From the NCBI GenBank assembly GCA_016709665.1, contig JADJMI010000001.1:248001-312000 (forward strand): a DNA stretch of 64,000 nucleotides. The letters are read 5' to 3'. Positions 47,084 to 54,904 of this stretch are shown here, in pieces. This DNA comes from Betaproteobacteria bacterium (GTDB lineage: Bacteria > Pseudomonadota > Gammaproteobacteria > Burkholderiales > Usitatibacteraceae). Position numbers and translations under genes: made by a program. Each line of letters starts with the position of its first letter. Position 1 is the first letter of the stretch. The notes beneath the pieces were generated by a model. That model worked only from the letters and a program-made list of their open reading frames with translations. It was not told the DNA's origin and did not search any database.

Positions 47084-47601
47084 GCGAGGTGCCGGTAGTA
47101 GTAGGTGGTGGCGCTCGAGGTGCCGTCGGCCTCGCGCACGAAGCCGGGGATGGAGCCCGCGGGCGCGTAGCCGAGCGCGCGGTAGAACGATTCCGAATCG
47201 TCGCCCGTGCGCGTATCGAGCACGAGGAGCGTTCGGTTCCTCGCCTTCGACTCGTCCTCGGCCACCTGCATGAGCGCGCGGCCCACCCCGGTTCTTCGCC
47301 GGGAAGAATGCACCATGAGCTTGCGCACCTCCACGCGGTGCGCGCCGTTGTCCTTGCCGCACAGCTCCAGTTGCACGCTGCCGGCCACGCCTTCGCCGTC
47401 TTCCGCGACGAGGAGCAGCACGTCGCCGCCTTCGACCTCCGCGCGCACGTCGTGCCAGTAGGCGAGCGCGCGCGAAGGGCGCAGCGGCGCCCAGAACCCG
47501 AGCGACGCGCCGTCGTCCACGGCGTCGGCCAGGAGGGCCGCGAGACCGGGGAGCGCGTCCGTGGCCGCCTGGGCGTCCAGCATGCGGATGGCGATCGTCA
47601 T
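47080..47601 (-). CDS. GNAT-family N-acetyltransferase
   Basis: 173 residues. Acetyl-CoA binding motif A is LMVHSSRRRTGVGRALMQVA, with flanking VLLLVAEDGEGVAGSVQLEL and LLVLDTRTGDDSESFYRALG. Substrate unknown. Both ends overlap neighbours by the 4-nt ATGA/GTGA type, placing it in one operon with ampD and the tautomerase-like gene. Confidence 0.88.
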   Translation of the reverse strand: MTIAIRMLDAQAATDALPGLAALLADAVDDGASLGFWAPLRPSRALAYWHDVRAEVEGGDVLLLVAEDGEGVAGSVQLELCGKDNGAHRVEVRKLMVHSSRRRTGVGRALMQVAEDESKARNRTLLVLDTRTGDDSESFYRALGYAPAGSIPGFVREADGTSSATTYYYRHLA

Positions 47602-47963
47602 GTCGATAGCTTTCCGCCGAAGGCGATGCGGCCGCGAAGGGCCGGCTCGAGGACCACGTGCACGGTGTCCGCCGGACGCCCGGTGATCCGCGCGACGCAT
47701 TCGGCGATGCGGGCCACGCGGCTGGCGAGCGCCTCGCCTTCGGGCGGCGTGCCCTCGCCCACCGTCACGAAGACGGGATGGAAGCGTTCGTCGCCGGCGC
47801 CGTTCTCGGCGTAGCGTTCCGCGGGCAGTTCGCGAAGGCGCACCCAGAGGCGTCCCGGCGCTGCGCCAAACGCCTCGCCCAGCGCGTCGGCCAGGGCCGG
47901 GGCCAACCCGTCGGCGAGCCGCTCGCCCGGGCGCGTGACCACTTCGATGTCGAGTATCGGCAT
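47598..47963 (-). CDS. Tautomerase-superfamily protein
   Basis: 121 residues beginning MPILDIEVVTRPGERLADGL, so Pro1 is available as the catalytic base after Met removal. AALGEAFG-type helix and FVTVGEGTPPEGEALASRVA follow. It is twice the size of a 4-oxalocrotonate tautomerase subunit, like the fused or cis-CaaD-type members. Substrate unknown. Overlaps the GNAT gene (ATGA). Confidence 0.75.
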   Translation of the reverse strand: MPILDIEVVTRPGERLADGLAPALADALGEAFGAAPGRLWVRLRELPAERYAENGAGDERFHPVFVTVGEGTPPEGEALASRVARIAECVARITGRPADTVHVVLEPALRGRIAFGGKLST

Positions 47964-47976
47964 CGCGCGCTCGCCC

Positions 47977-49350
47977 TCAGTCGATGCCGAGCCGATCGAG
48001 GCGGTAGCGCAGGCTGCGGAAGGTGATCCCGAGCAGCTTCGCCGCGGCCGTCTTGTTGAAGCGCGTGGCTTCCAGCGCCTTCATGATGGCCTCGCGCTCC
48101 ACCTGGTCGAGGAAATCGTGCAGCGGCAGGCCGCGCGTGCCCACGGCGCCGTCGGCGGCGGCGGCGGCCTTCTCGCGCGGCGTGGCCTGCGTGAGGTAGA
48201 GGTCGCTCTCGCGGATGGCGTTGTCGCTGCACAGGGCCATGGCGCGCTCGAGGATGTTCTCGAGCTCGCGCACGTTGCCGGGGAAGTCGTAGCGACGCAG
48301 GGCCAGCATCGCCTCCTCGGTGAACTCCGGCCGCGGGTTGCCGGACTGGCGCGCGAGGCGCCCCATGATCTCCTCGACCATCCGCGGGATGTCCTCGGGG
48401 ATCTCGCGCAGCGAGGGCATCTTGAGCTCGATCACGTTCAGGCGGTAGAACAGGTCCTGGCGGAACTCGCCGGCGTCCACCTGCTGCGACAGGTTGCGGT
48501 GCGTGGCCGAGATGATGCGCACGTCGATCGCGTCCTCCTGCGTGTCGCCCACGCGGCGGACCTTCTTCTCCTGGATCACGCGCAGCAGCTTCACCTGCAT
48601 CGCGAGGGGCAGGTCGCCCACCTCGTCCAGGAACAGCGTGCCCTTCTGCGCCGCCTGCAGGAAACCGATGCGGTCGCTGTCGGCGCCGGTGAAGGCGCCC
48701 TTGCGGAAGCCGAAGAACTCGCTCTCCATGAGGTTTTCGGGAATGGCGCCGCAGTTGACCGCGACGAACGGCTCGCCCGCGCGGGCCGAGCCGAGGTGGA
48801 TGAGGCGCGCGGCCACTTCCTTGCCGCTGCCCGACTCCCCCGTGATGTAGACGGGCGCCTGCGAGCGCGCGAGGCGCTGGATCATCTCCCGCGCGCGCAG
48901 GATCGGGGCCGATTCGCCGATGAGCCGCGGGGTGCCGGGCGAGGCGGTCTCGCCGATGGCGGCGCGGCGCTGGTGCACGGGCCTGGGGAGCTTCAACGCG
49001 CTCATGACGAGCGGGCGCAGCTGGTCGAGCTTGATGGGCTTGGAGAGGTAGTCGAAGGCGCCGGCCTTGAGCGCCGCCACCGCGTTCTCCGTCGAGCCGT
49101 AGGCGGTGATCACCGCGACGGGCGTGTTGCCGTAGTGCTCCGCGATGTGGCGCAGCACGTCGAGGCCCTCGCCGTCGGGCAGGCGCATGTCGGTGAGCGC
49201 GAGGTCGTAGTTGCGGTTCTCGAGGGCCGCCTTCGCCTCCGCCACGCTCGAGGCGGTGTCGGCGTCCACGCCCATGCGGGAGAGGGTGAGGACCAGCAGC
49301 TCGCGGATGTCCGCTTCGTCGTCCACGACCAGGACTGCGCGGTTCGCCAT
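47977..49350 (-). CDS. pilR: Sigma-54-dependent response regulator PilR
   Basis: 457 residues, NtrC family. Receiver with VLVVDDEADIRELLVLTLS and phosphoacceptor Asp54 in LALTDMRLPDG, Lys in YLSKPIK. AAA+ module with Walker A GESGSGKEVAARLIH, the sigma-54 loop KGAFTGAD and Walker B GTLFLDEVGDLPL. C-terminal Fis-type HTH is NKTAAAKLLGITFRSLRYRL. Adjacent pilS and PP0621-like gene support assignment to type IV pilus (pilA) control; pilA itself is not in the window. Confidence 0.93.
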   Translation of the reverse strand: MANRAVLVVDDEADIRELLVLTLSRMGVDADTASSVAEAKAALENRNYDLALTDMRLPDGEGLDVLRHIAEHYGNTPVAVITAYGSTENAVAALKAGAFDYLSKPIKLDQLRPLVMSALKLPRPVHQRRAAIGETASPGTPRLIGESAPILRAREMIQRLARSQAPVYITGESGSGKEVAARLIHLGSARAGEPFVAVNCGAIPENLMESEFFGFRKGAFTGADSDRIGFLQAAQKGTLFLDEVGDLPLAMQVKLLRVIQEKKVRRVGDTQEDAIDVRIISATHRNLSQQVDAGEFRQDLFYRLNVIELKMPSLREIPEDIPRMVEEIMGRLARQSGNPRPEFTEEAMLALRRYDFPGNVRELENILERAMALCSDNAIRESDLYLTQATPREKAAAAADGAVGTRGLPLHDFLDQVEREAIMKALEATRFNKTAAAKLLGITFRSLRYRLDRLGID

Positions 49351-50982
49351 CTAGGCTCCCTTCACGGTGAGGCGGAAACGGGCGCCCGGCCCGCCTTCGA
49401 TGTAGTCGAGGCGCGCGCCGTTGCCTTCGGCCAGCTCGCGCGCGATGTAGAGGCCGAGTCCCGTGCCCTGGGCCTCGGTGGTGAAGAAGGGCTCGAAGAG
49501 GTGCGCGGCGTCCTTGGGCGCGACGCCCGGGCCGTCGTCCGCGACCTCCACCGCCAGCGTGCCGAGCGCCAGGCCCGGGCTGATGCCGATGCGGATGGAG
49601 CCGGGCGTGCGCGTGCCGTGGCGCCAGGCGTTGCGCACGAGGTTCCACATGACCTGGTCGAGGTGCTGCCGGTCGAAGAGCAGGTGCTGCACGGTGCGCA
49701 CTTCCGTCGCGATCACGTCGGCCGGCGCCTTCTCGCCCACGCGCCAGTTCTCGGCGAACTGCGCGAGCCAGGCGCGCGGCTCGATGGATTCCGGCTCGGC
49801 GCGGTCGCGGCGGTTGAGGTAGAGCACCTCCTCGACGATGCGGTCGAGGCGGTGGACGTTGTCGCGGATGATGCGCGTGAGGCGCTCGTCGCCCGCGTTG
49901 CCGGCGGCGCCCTCGGCCAGCAGCTCCGCCGCGTGGTTGATGGAGGAAAGGGGATTCCGGATCTCGTGCGCGATGGAGGCCGTGAGGCGCCCCAGGGCCA
50001 CGAGCTTCATCTGCCGCGCCTGCTCGCGCATGTGGCCCACGTTCTCCACGAAGACCACCGTGGGCGGCGGGTCCCCCGTGCCGATGGCGACGAAATGCAG
50101 GGCCAGGTCGGCGTTGGAGCGCGGCGCCTGGAACTGCAGGAAGGTGGTCCCGGGCCGGCGGCGCCACTCGGACAGCAGGCGGGCGATGTCCGGCGAGTAG
50201 TCCGAGAGCAGCGGTCGCGAGCCCGCCGGAATGGGCCCGAGCAGCTGCACCACGCGCGGGTTGTGCTGGCGGATGGTGCCTTCCGGGTCGACGACGAGCA
50301 TGCCGTCCTGCATGTCGCGGATGACGAGCTCGTTGATCTGGGAAAGGTTCGCGAGGTCGATGGTGCGCTGCTCGGCGAGCGTCTCGCTGGTGCGCGCGTA
50401 GCGGGCGAGCGTCCAGCCCAGGCCCGCGGTCGCGAAGAGCGCCATGCTGGTGAGGCCGGCCTGCACGAAGTCCGCCGGTGGCGCGTCGTAGCGGAAGACC
50501 TGGAAGGTCTGCTCCAGGAGGATCGCGAGCGCGCCCACCGCGGCGTGGAAGAAGACGAGGCGGCCGCGCGTGATGAGGCCCGCGCCCGCGAGCGAGATGA
50601 GCAGCGTCACGCCCAGGCCCGAGCGCACGCCGCCGCTCGTGTGCATGAGCACCACCATCGCCACCACGTCCAGGAAGACGGCGGCCGTCACCTGCAGGGG
50701 GATGGAGGGCTCGCGCATCATCGCGGGCACCAGGAGCAGGACCGAGAAGACGGCGTAGGCGGCCAGCGTCGCGACGGCGAGGCCCGGCCACTGGCTCCCC
50801 AGCTGGAAGATGCCGTTGGCCAGGAGGTAGGCCGAGGCGAGGACGAGGGAAAGGGCGATGCGGTAGATCGCGAAGACGAGCAGCGACTTCCAGCCGGCGT
50901 CGTCGCTTCGTGCCGCGAAGGCCGACCCGTCGGCGCCGTTCGGGGGCGCGAGGGGGGCCGGGGCGGGCGCCGCGCTGCTCAT
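49351..50982 (-). CDS. pilS: Membrane sensor histidine kinase PilS
   Basis: 543 residues. Six hydrophobic segments in the first 200 residues (e.g. LAVATLAAYAVFSVLLLVPA, then VFLDVVAMVVLMHTSGGV) match the multi-span PilS sensor. A PAS domain (VIRDMQDGMLVVDPEGTIRQ) follows. H-box LGRLTASIAHEIRNPLSSIN, N-box WNLVRNAWRHG, DDGPGV and GTGLGLYIARELAEGNG. Its ATG overlaps the stop of the upstream small gene (ATGA), and pilR starts directly after its stop. Senses pilin level in characterised systems. Confidence 0.92.
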   Translation of the reverse strand: MSSAAPAPAPLAPPNGADGSAFAARSDDAGWKSLLVFAIYRIALSLVLASAYLLANGIFQLGSQWPGLAVATLAAYAVFSVLLLVPAMMREPSIPLQVTAAVFLDVVAMVVLMHTSGGVRSGLGVTLLISLAGAGLITRGRLVFFHAAVGALAILLEQTFQVFRYDAPPADFVQAGLTSMALFATAGLGWTLARYARTSETLAEQRTIDLANLSQINELVIRDMQDGMLVVDPEGTIRQHNPRVVQLLGPIPAGSRPLLSDYSPDIARLLSEWRRRPGTTFLQFQAPRSNADLALHFVAIGTGDPPPTVVFVENVGHMREQARQMKLVALGRLTASIAHEIRNPLSSINHAAELLAEGAAGNAGDERLTRIIRDNVHRLDRIVEEVLYLNRRDRAEPESIEPRAWLAQFAENWRVGEKAPADVIATEVRTVQHLLFDRQHLDQVMWNLVRNAWRHGTRTPGSIRIGISPGLALGTLAVEVADDGPGVAPKDAAHLFEPFFTTEAQGTGLGLYIARELAEGNGARLDYIEGGPGARFRLTVKGA

Positions 50983-51227
50983 CCGGCGTGCTTGCAGCTC
51001 TTCGGGTCGCGGCAGGTCACGCGGCCGCCTTCTTCCTTCGATTCGCTGCGGGGCATGTTCACGCCGCACACGGCGCACGCGACGAGATCGTCGGGGCGCC
51101 CTTCGCCGCCCGGGCGCGCGGCCGGGGGCTCGTCCTTGTCCTTGTCCTTCAGTTGCGACTTGAAGAAGCCGCGGAACAGGGCGTAGATCACGAACCCGAT
51201 GACGAGGAGGAGCAGGATGCGGGCCAA
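50979..51227 (-). CDS. PP0621-like small membrane-anchored zinc-finger protein
   Basis: 82 residues: an N-terminal span (MARILLLLVIGFVIYALFRG), a charged linker and a C-terminal Cys cluster (LVACAVCGVNMPRSES, then RVTCRDPKSCKHAG), probably one zinc site. This type regularly sits immediately upstream of pilS in proteobacteria. Function unknown. Overlaps pilS by 4 nt. Confidence 0.85.
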   Translation of the reverse strand: MARILLLLVIGFVIYALFRGFFKSQLKDKDKDEPPAARPGGEGRPDDLVACAVCGVNMPRSESKEEGGRVTCRDPKSCKHAG

Positions 51228-51267
51228 GGGGCGTCCGGTGGAAGCGTGGAAGACAGGGGAATTCTAG

Positions 51268-51441
51268 CTGAAGGGGACGCACCCCTTCAGGGCCGGTGAA
51301 GGGGACGCACCATTGAAGGGGACGCACACCTTCAGGTCAGGTGAAGGGGACGCACACTTTCAGGGCCAGCGAAAGTGTGCGTCCCCTTCAGGACGGTTGA
51401 AGGTGTGCGTCCCCTTCAGCGAAGGTGTGCGTCCCCTTCAG
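51268..51441. repeat. Seven-copy GAAGGGGACGCAC repeat array, four forward and three inverted
   Basis: Forward units begin at about 51270, 51297, 51315 and 51343; inverted units (GTGCGTCCCCTTC) lie at about 51377, 51403 and 51425. The first unit is itself a perfect hairpin CTGAAGGGG, five bases, CCCCTTCAG. The last inverted unit overlaps the pdsS stop codon. Together they form a large, imperfect palindrome filling the space between pdsS and the PP0621-like gene. The GGGGAC core is shared with the other repeat family. Confidence 0.9.
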
Positions 51442-53051
51442 CCGCCGGGGAAGTCGGCCTCGAAGCGCACCCCCCGCCCGCCGGGCAGGTTGCGGGCCCG
51501 CACGCTGCCGCCATGGAACTCGGCCACCAGCCGGACGATGGCGAGGCCGAGCCCCAGGTGCCCGCCCGGTCCCTGGCCCTCGGCCCGCACGCTCACCATC
51601 GAGTCGAAGAGGCGCGGCAGGAGCGCCGGTTCGATGGCCGGACCGTCGTTCTCCACGGCGATGCGGCAAAAGCCCCCCGCCCGCTCGAGCGAGACGCGGA
51701 TGGCCGTTCCCGCCGGCGCGAAATCGCGCGCGTTCTCGACCAACTTGTCGAGGAGCTGGGCGACGGCGTCGGGCACGCCGTGGGCGGGCAAGGGTCCGGC
51801 CGGCACCGCGGCCTCGAACGCCCGGTCCGGATACGCGGCCCGGTACCCCTCGACGCAGCCGCGCACCACGGCCGAAAGGTCGAATGCCTCCCGCTCGGCC
51901 GATTCGAGCATCTTCTCGAGGCGCGTTCCTTCCGACAGGCGCGAGATGATGCGCGAGAGCCGCTCCACGCCCTCGCCCGCCCGGTCCAGGTACACGCGCG
52001 GCGCGTCCGCCGGCAGCTCGGCCCGCAGGTTGTCGAGCGAGGAGCGCACCACGGCCACCGGCGTGCGCAACTCGTGGGACAGCCGCCCGGCCATCTGTTC
52101 CAGGTAGCGGTTGTAGCCCGCCAGGCGCTCGAGCACCGCGGCCATGGAGCGCTCCAGGTCGCCGATCTCGTCCTTCGCACCCGTCACGGTGATGGCGCCC
52201 CGGATGCGGCCCTGGGCGTCGATGGCGGTCTCGGCCTGCGCGTGCAGGCGCCGGATGCGCGTGGCGAGCCGCGTCGCGAAGAAGAGCAGCGCGGCGAAGA
52301 CCGCGAGGCACACGGCAAGCGTCAAGGCGATGAGGTTCTCGAGCGCGGATTCCTTCAGCAGCTGGATCGAGGCCGTCGTCTCCTCCACCACCACCGCGCC
52401 CACGATGTCGTCGCCCACGAAGACGGGCTGCGCCGCGGACAGGATCGCGACTTCCCGGTCCTTCGTGCCGCGCCAGTGCGTGGACGAAACGCCGATGAGG
52501 GCCTTGTCGATCTGCGCGCGCACCGGCCGCGTCTCGTCCCCCGCCGGCAGCTGCGGCGCCGAGACCACGAGCGAGACCACCGGCTTCAGCCAGCCGGCCA
52601 CGGGCGTGCGCGTCTTCACGGCGCGCGCCGGCGGCGGCTCCTTGAGCGTGCCCGCGAGCCCGCGCACCCGCGAGCGCGAATCCACCACCCACAGGCGCGA
52701 GGCCCGGCGCCCCATGATGTCGAGGAAGCGCTCGATCTCCTCGCTGGGGGCGTAGGCGCGCCCCAGGCTCGCGGCGGCGTCGGGATCGGCCGCGGCGAAA
52801 AGTCCCACGATGCGCCGGCGCTCGTCCGCTTCCGGATCGTCCGGCGGCCCGCCCTTGGGGAAGAGCGCCTCGCGGTCGGAGAGCGCCGAGGCCACGGCGC
52901 GCGCGGTGACGGCGATGTCCTGCTCCTGCGAGACGCGCAGGAACGCCTCCATGCGCGCGATGAATTGCAGCGCGAGGACGGGGATGGCAAGGAGCGCGAG
53001 CGCCGCGAGGGCGAGTCGCCAGCGGATGCCGTGCGGAAACCGCGGGCCCAA
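51438..53051 (-). CDS. pdsS: Sortase-system histidine kinase PdsS
   Basis: About 537 residues. N-terminal span (WRLALAALALLAIPVLALQF), large extracytoplasmic region, second span (ALTLAVCLAVFAALLFFATR) with HAMP-like linker. Then GRLSHELRTPVAVVRSSLDN, DKLVENARDFAPAG and GGHLGLGLAIVRLVAEFHGG. Gene order with the response regulator, target and sortase identifies it as the kinase of the proteobacterial dedicated sortase system. The start is uncertain: I use TTG at 53051, just past the LpxR-like stop, since no ATG or GTG fits. Its stop codon lies inside the repeat array. Confidence 0.85.
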   Translation of the reverse strand: MGPRFPHGIRWRLALAALALLAIPVLALQFIARMEAFLRVSQEQDIAVTARAVASALSDREALFPKGGPPDDPEADERRRIVGLFAAADPDAAASLGRAYAPSEEIERFLDIMGRRASRLWVVDSRSRVRGLAGTLKEPPPARAVKTRTPVAGWLKPVVSLVVSAPQLPAGDETRPVRAQIDKALIGVSSTHWRGTKDREVAILSAAQPVFVGDDIVGAVVVEETTASIQLLKESALENLIALTLAVCLAVFAALLFFATRLATRIRRLHAQAETAIDAQGRIRGAITVTGAKDEIGDLERSMAAVLERLAGYNRYLEQMAGRLSHELRTPVAVVRSSLDNLRAELPADAPRVYLDRAGEGVERLSRIISRLSEGTRLEKMLESAEREAFDLSAVVRGCVEGYRAAYPDRAFEAAVPAGPLPAHGVPDAVAQLLDKLVENARDFAPAGTAIRVSLERAGGFCRIAVENDGPAIEPALLPRLFDSMVSVRAEGQGPGGHLGLGLAIVRLVAEFHGGSVRARNLPGGRGVRFEADFPGG

Positions 53052-53056
53052 GGCGG

Positions 53057-53968
53057 CTAGTCCAGCGGCAGGGCGAACGACAGCGACCAGAAGCGCATCG
53101 TGTAGGGCTGGCGCGCGAGCTCGTGCGATTCCTGCACCAGCGCGAAGCTCGTCGTCCCCCACGCCGCCGACCAGGACGCGCCCGCCGCGTAGCGCGCCAC
53201 GGCATCCTCGCGATCGAGGTCCGCGCCCGGATCGCCCGCGTTGCGCACGAGGAGCCGGTTGCGAAGGACACCCCGCACGCTGGCGCCGGCAAAGGCCGCG
53301 AACCCGAGCGCCTTGCCCGCGTTCGTCACCGGCGTCGAGGCGAGGCGCAAGGCTTCGCTGTAGGGCGCGCCCGCCGCACCCCACCGGATCTCCGCGCCGG
53401 CGTGCACGTGGCTCGCCACCGTGCCCAGGCTCGCGCCCGCGTGGCCGGCGAGCGCGAGGGGCATCGTGTCCGAGACGACGAGCCGGCGCGTCGCCGTGGC
53501 GCCCACCGAGCCGTCGAACCGGTCGTGGAGCTGGTTCGACCAGTCGGTCGCCGGCGACGAGATGAACCGGTGGAAGAAATCCTGCGCCTCCTCGCCGAGC
53601 GCCGAGGGACCCGTGACCCCCGCGGAGGCTTCCAGCGTGTCGAGCCGCCCGTCGCCGCCCGCATGGCGCGCGCCGAAGAGCAGCAGCCGCCCGGCGTAGG
53701 GGCGGCCCGTGCGTGCCTGCGGATCCACCTTCGTGTCGGGCGTGAAGATCTGCTGGACGATCCCCAGCTCCCAGCGCGGCGCATCGGGCACGCGCGTCTC
53801 CCCCAGGTGCGAGAGGCGCACGCCGCTCGTGTAGCCGCGGTCCGTGCCGAACCCGGAATCGTTCTGCGCGGTGAGCTGGAAGGAATCGGCGAAAGCGAGG
53901 GCCGGCAGCAGGCAGCAGGCCGCGCCCGACAGGCGGCGTGCGGCGCTCGGCCAGCCACGGAAAGTCAC
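53057..53968 (-). CDS. LpxR-like lipid A 3'-O-deacylase family protein
   Basis: 303 residues. Signal peptide (CCLLPALAFA) then SFQLTAQNDSGFGTDRGYTS GVRLSH-type opening, with the family's Asn-Asp near the start, and GRPYAGRLLLFGARH. Beta-strand alternation runs to a barrel end (RFWSLSFALPLD). LpxR removes the 3'-acyloxyacyl chain of lipid A at the outer membrane. A GTG start at 53968 overlaps the pdsR stop (GTGA), and pdsS follows after 5 bp, so it is co-translated inside the sortase regulatory operon. Catalytic residues were not checked one by one. Confidence 0.8.
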   Translation of the reverse strand: MTFRGWPSAARRLSGAACCLLPALAFADSFQLTAQNDSGFGTDRGYTSGVRLSHLGETRVPDAPRWELGIVQQIFTPDTKVDPQARTGRPYAGRLLLFGARHAGGDGRLDTLEASAGVTGPSALGEEAQDFFHRFISSPATDWSNQLHDRFDGSVGATATRRLVVSDTMPLALAGHAGASLGTVASHVHAGAEIRWGAAGAPYSEALRLASTPVTNAGKALGFAAFAGASVRGVLRNRLLVRNAGDPGADLDREDAVARYAAGASWSAAWGTTSFALVQESHELARQPYTMRFWSLSFALPLD

Positions 53969-54660
53969 GAGGCCTCTTTCCAGCGGTAGCCCATGCCGTA
54001 GACCGTGTCGATCGCGTCGAAGGCCGCGTCCACCGCGAGGAACTTCTTGCGGATGCGCTTCACGTGCGAGGTGATGGTGCCGTCGTCGACGACCATCTCC
54101 GCGTCGCGCATGAGCGTGTCGCGGTCCTTCACGTGGCCGGGGTGGCGCGCGAGCGAGCGCACCATCCAGAATTCCGTGACGGTGAGGTCCACCGCCTTGC
54201 CGCTCCACAGCGCCGTCATGCGGGCCGCGTCCAGCTCCAGCGCGCCGCGCACCAGGCGCTCGTCGTCCTTCGCGGGCTCGCGGGCCGCCTCCACGCGACG
54301 GAAGAGCGCCGCGATGCGCGCAAGCAGGTGCGGCAGGCTCGCGTCCTTGGTGAGATAGTCGTCGGCGCCCAGCCGCAGGCCCGACACGATGTCGATGTCC
54401 GAATCGCGCGCCGACAGGAAAATGATCGGCAACGTCGCCGACATCGCCCGCAGGTCGCGGCAGAGCGCGAAGCCGCCGTCGATCTCGTGGGCGAGGCCGA
54501 TGTCGATGAGGGCGAGGTCGGGCAGCCGCGTGGCGAGCGCGCGCATGGCCTGCGGCCGGTCCGCGAAGGCCTGGACCTCGTAACCGGCCCGCGCGAGGGC
54601 GTCGGCGTAGTTCTGGCGGATGGTGGCGTCGTCTTCGACGAGCGCGATGCGTCGGGGCAT
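53965..54660 (-). CDS. pdsR: Sortase-system response regulator PdsR
   Basis: 231 residues, OmpR type. Receiver IALVEDDATIRQNYADALAR with phosphoacceptor Asp53 in LALIDIGLAHEIDGGFALC and a Lys in DDYLTKDASLPHL. Winged helix: VDLTVTEFWMVRSLARHPGH and ITSHVKRIRKKFLAVDAAFD then IDTVYGMGYRWKE. The unusual AHEIDGGF after the Asp is typical of the dedicated sortase regulator group. Divergent from the target-sortase operon it presumably controls. Confidence 0.88.
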   Translation of the reverse strand: MPRRIALVEDDATIRQNYADALARAGYEVQAFADRPQAMRALATRLPDLALIDIGLAHEIDGGFALCRDLRAMSATLPIIFLSARDSDIDIVSGLRLGADDYLTKDASLPHLLARIAALFRRVEAAREPAKDDERLVRGALELDAARMTALWSGKAVDLTVTEFWMVRSLARHPGHVKDRDTLMRDAEMVVDDGTITSHVKRIRKKFLAVDAAFDAIDTVYGMGYRWKEAS

Positions 54661-54904
54661 GCCGGGATTATCGCGGAAATCCGTCCGCCGGCGCTCCCTC
54701 GCGCGGCCGCCGCCATCTTGTTGCCACATTTGCTCGCCGCCTTTCCCCTTTGCCCCCCGGTTGCCGCCCTCGCCCGGGCGCGGAATCGATCCTGCCGAAT
54801 GGGTCGGCGAAAAAAGAAGAAAGGGACGGGCATGAAGGCGGGAACGGGCGGATACCGGCGGTCATTCGGCACTGGCGGATTTCGCGGAACTCACGGGCAA
54901 GGCG
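54661..54904. promoter_or_regulatory. Divergent control region between pdsR and the sortase operon
   Basis: 244 bp without a credible gene. It should hold both promoters and PdsR sites. TTGTTGCCACATTTGC (54718-54733) is the only AT-richer patch; I cannot define -35/-10 elements or a direct repeat with confidence. Confidence 0.4.
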
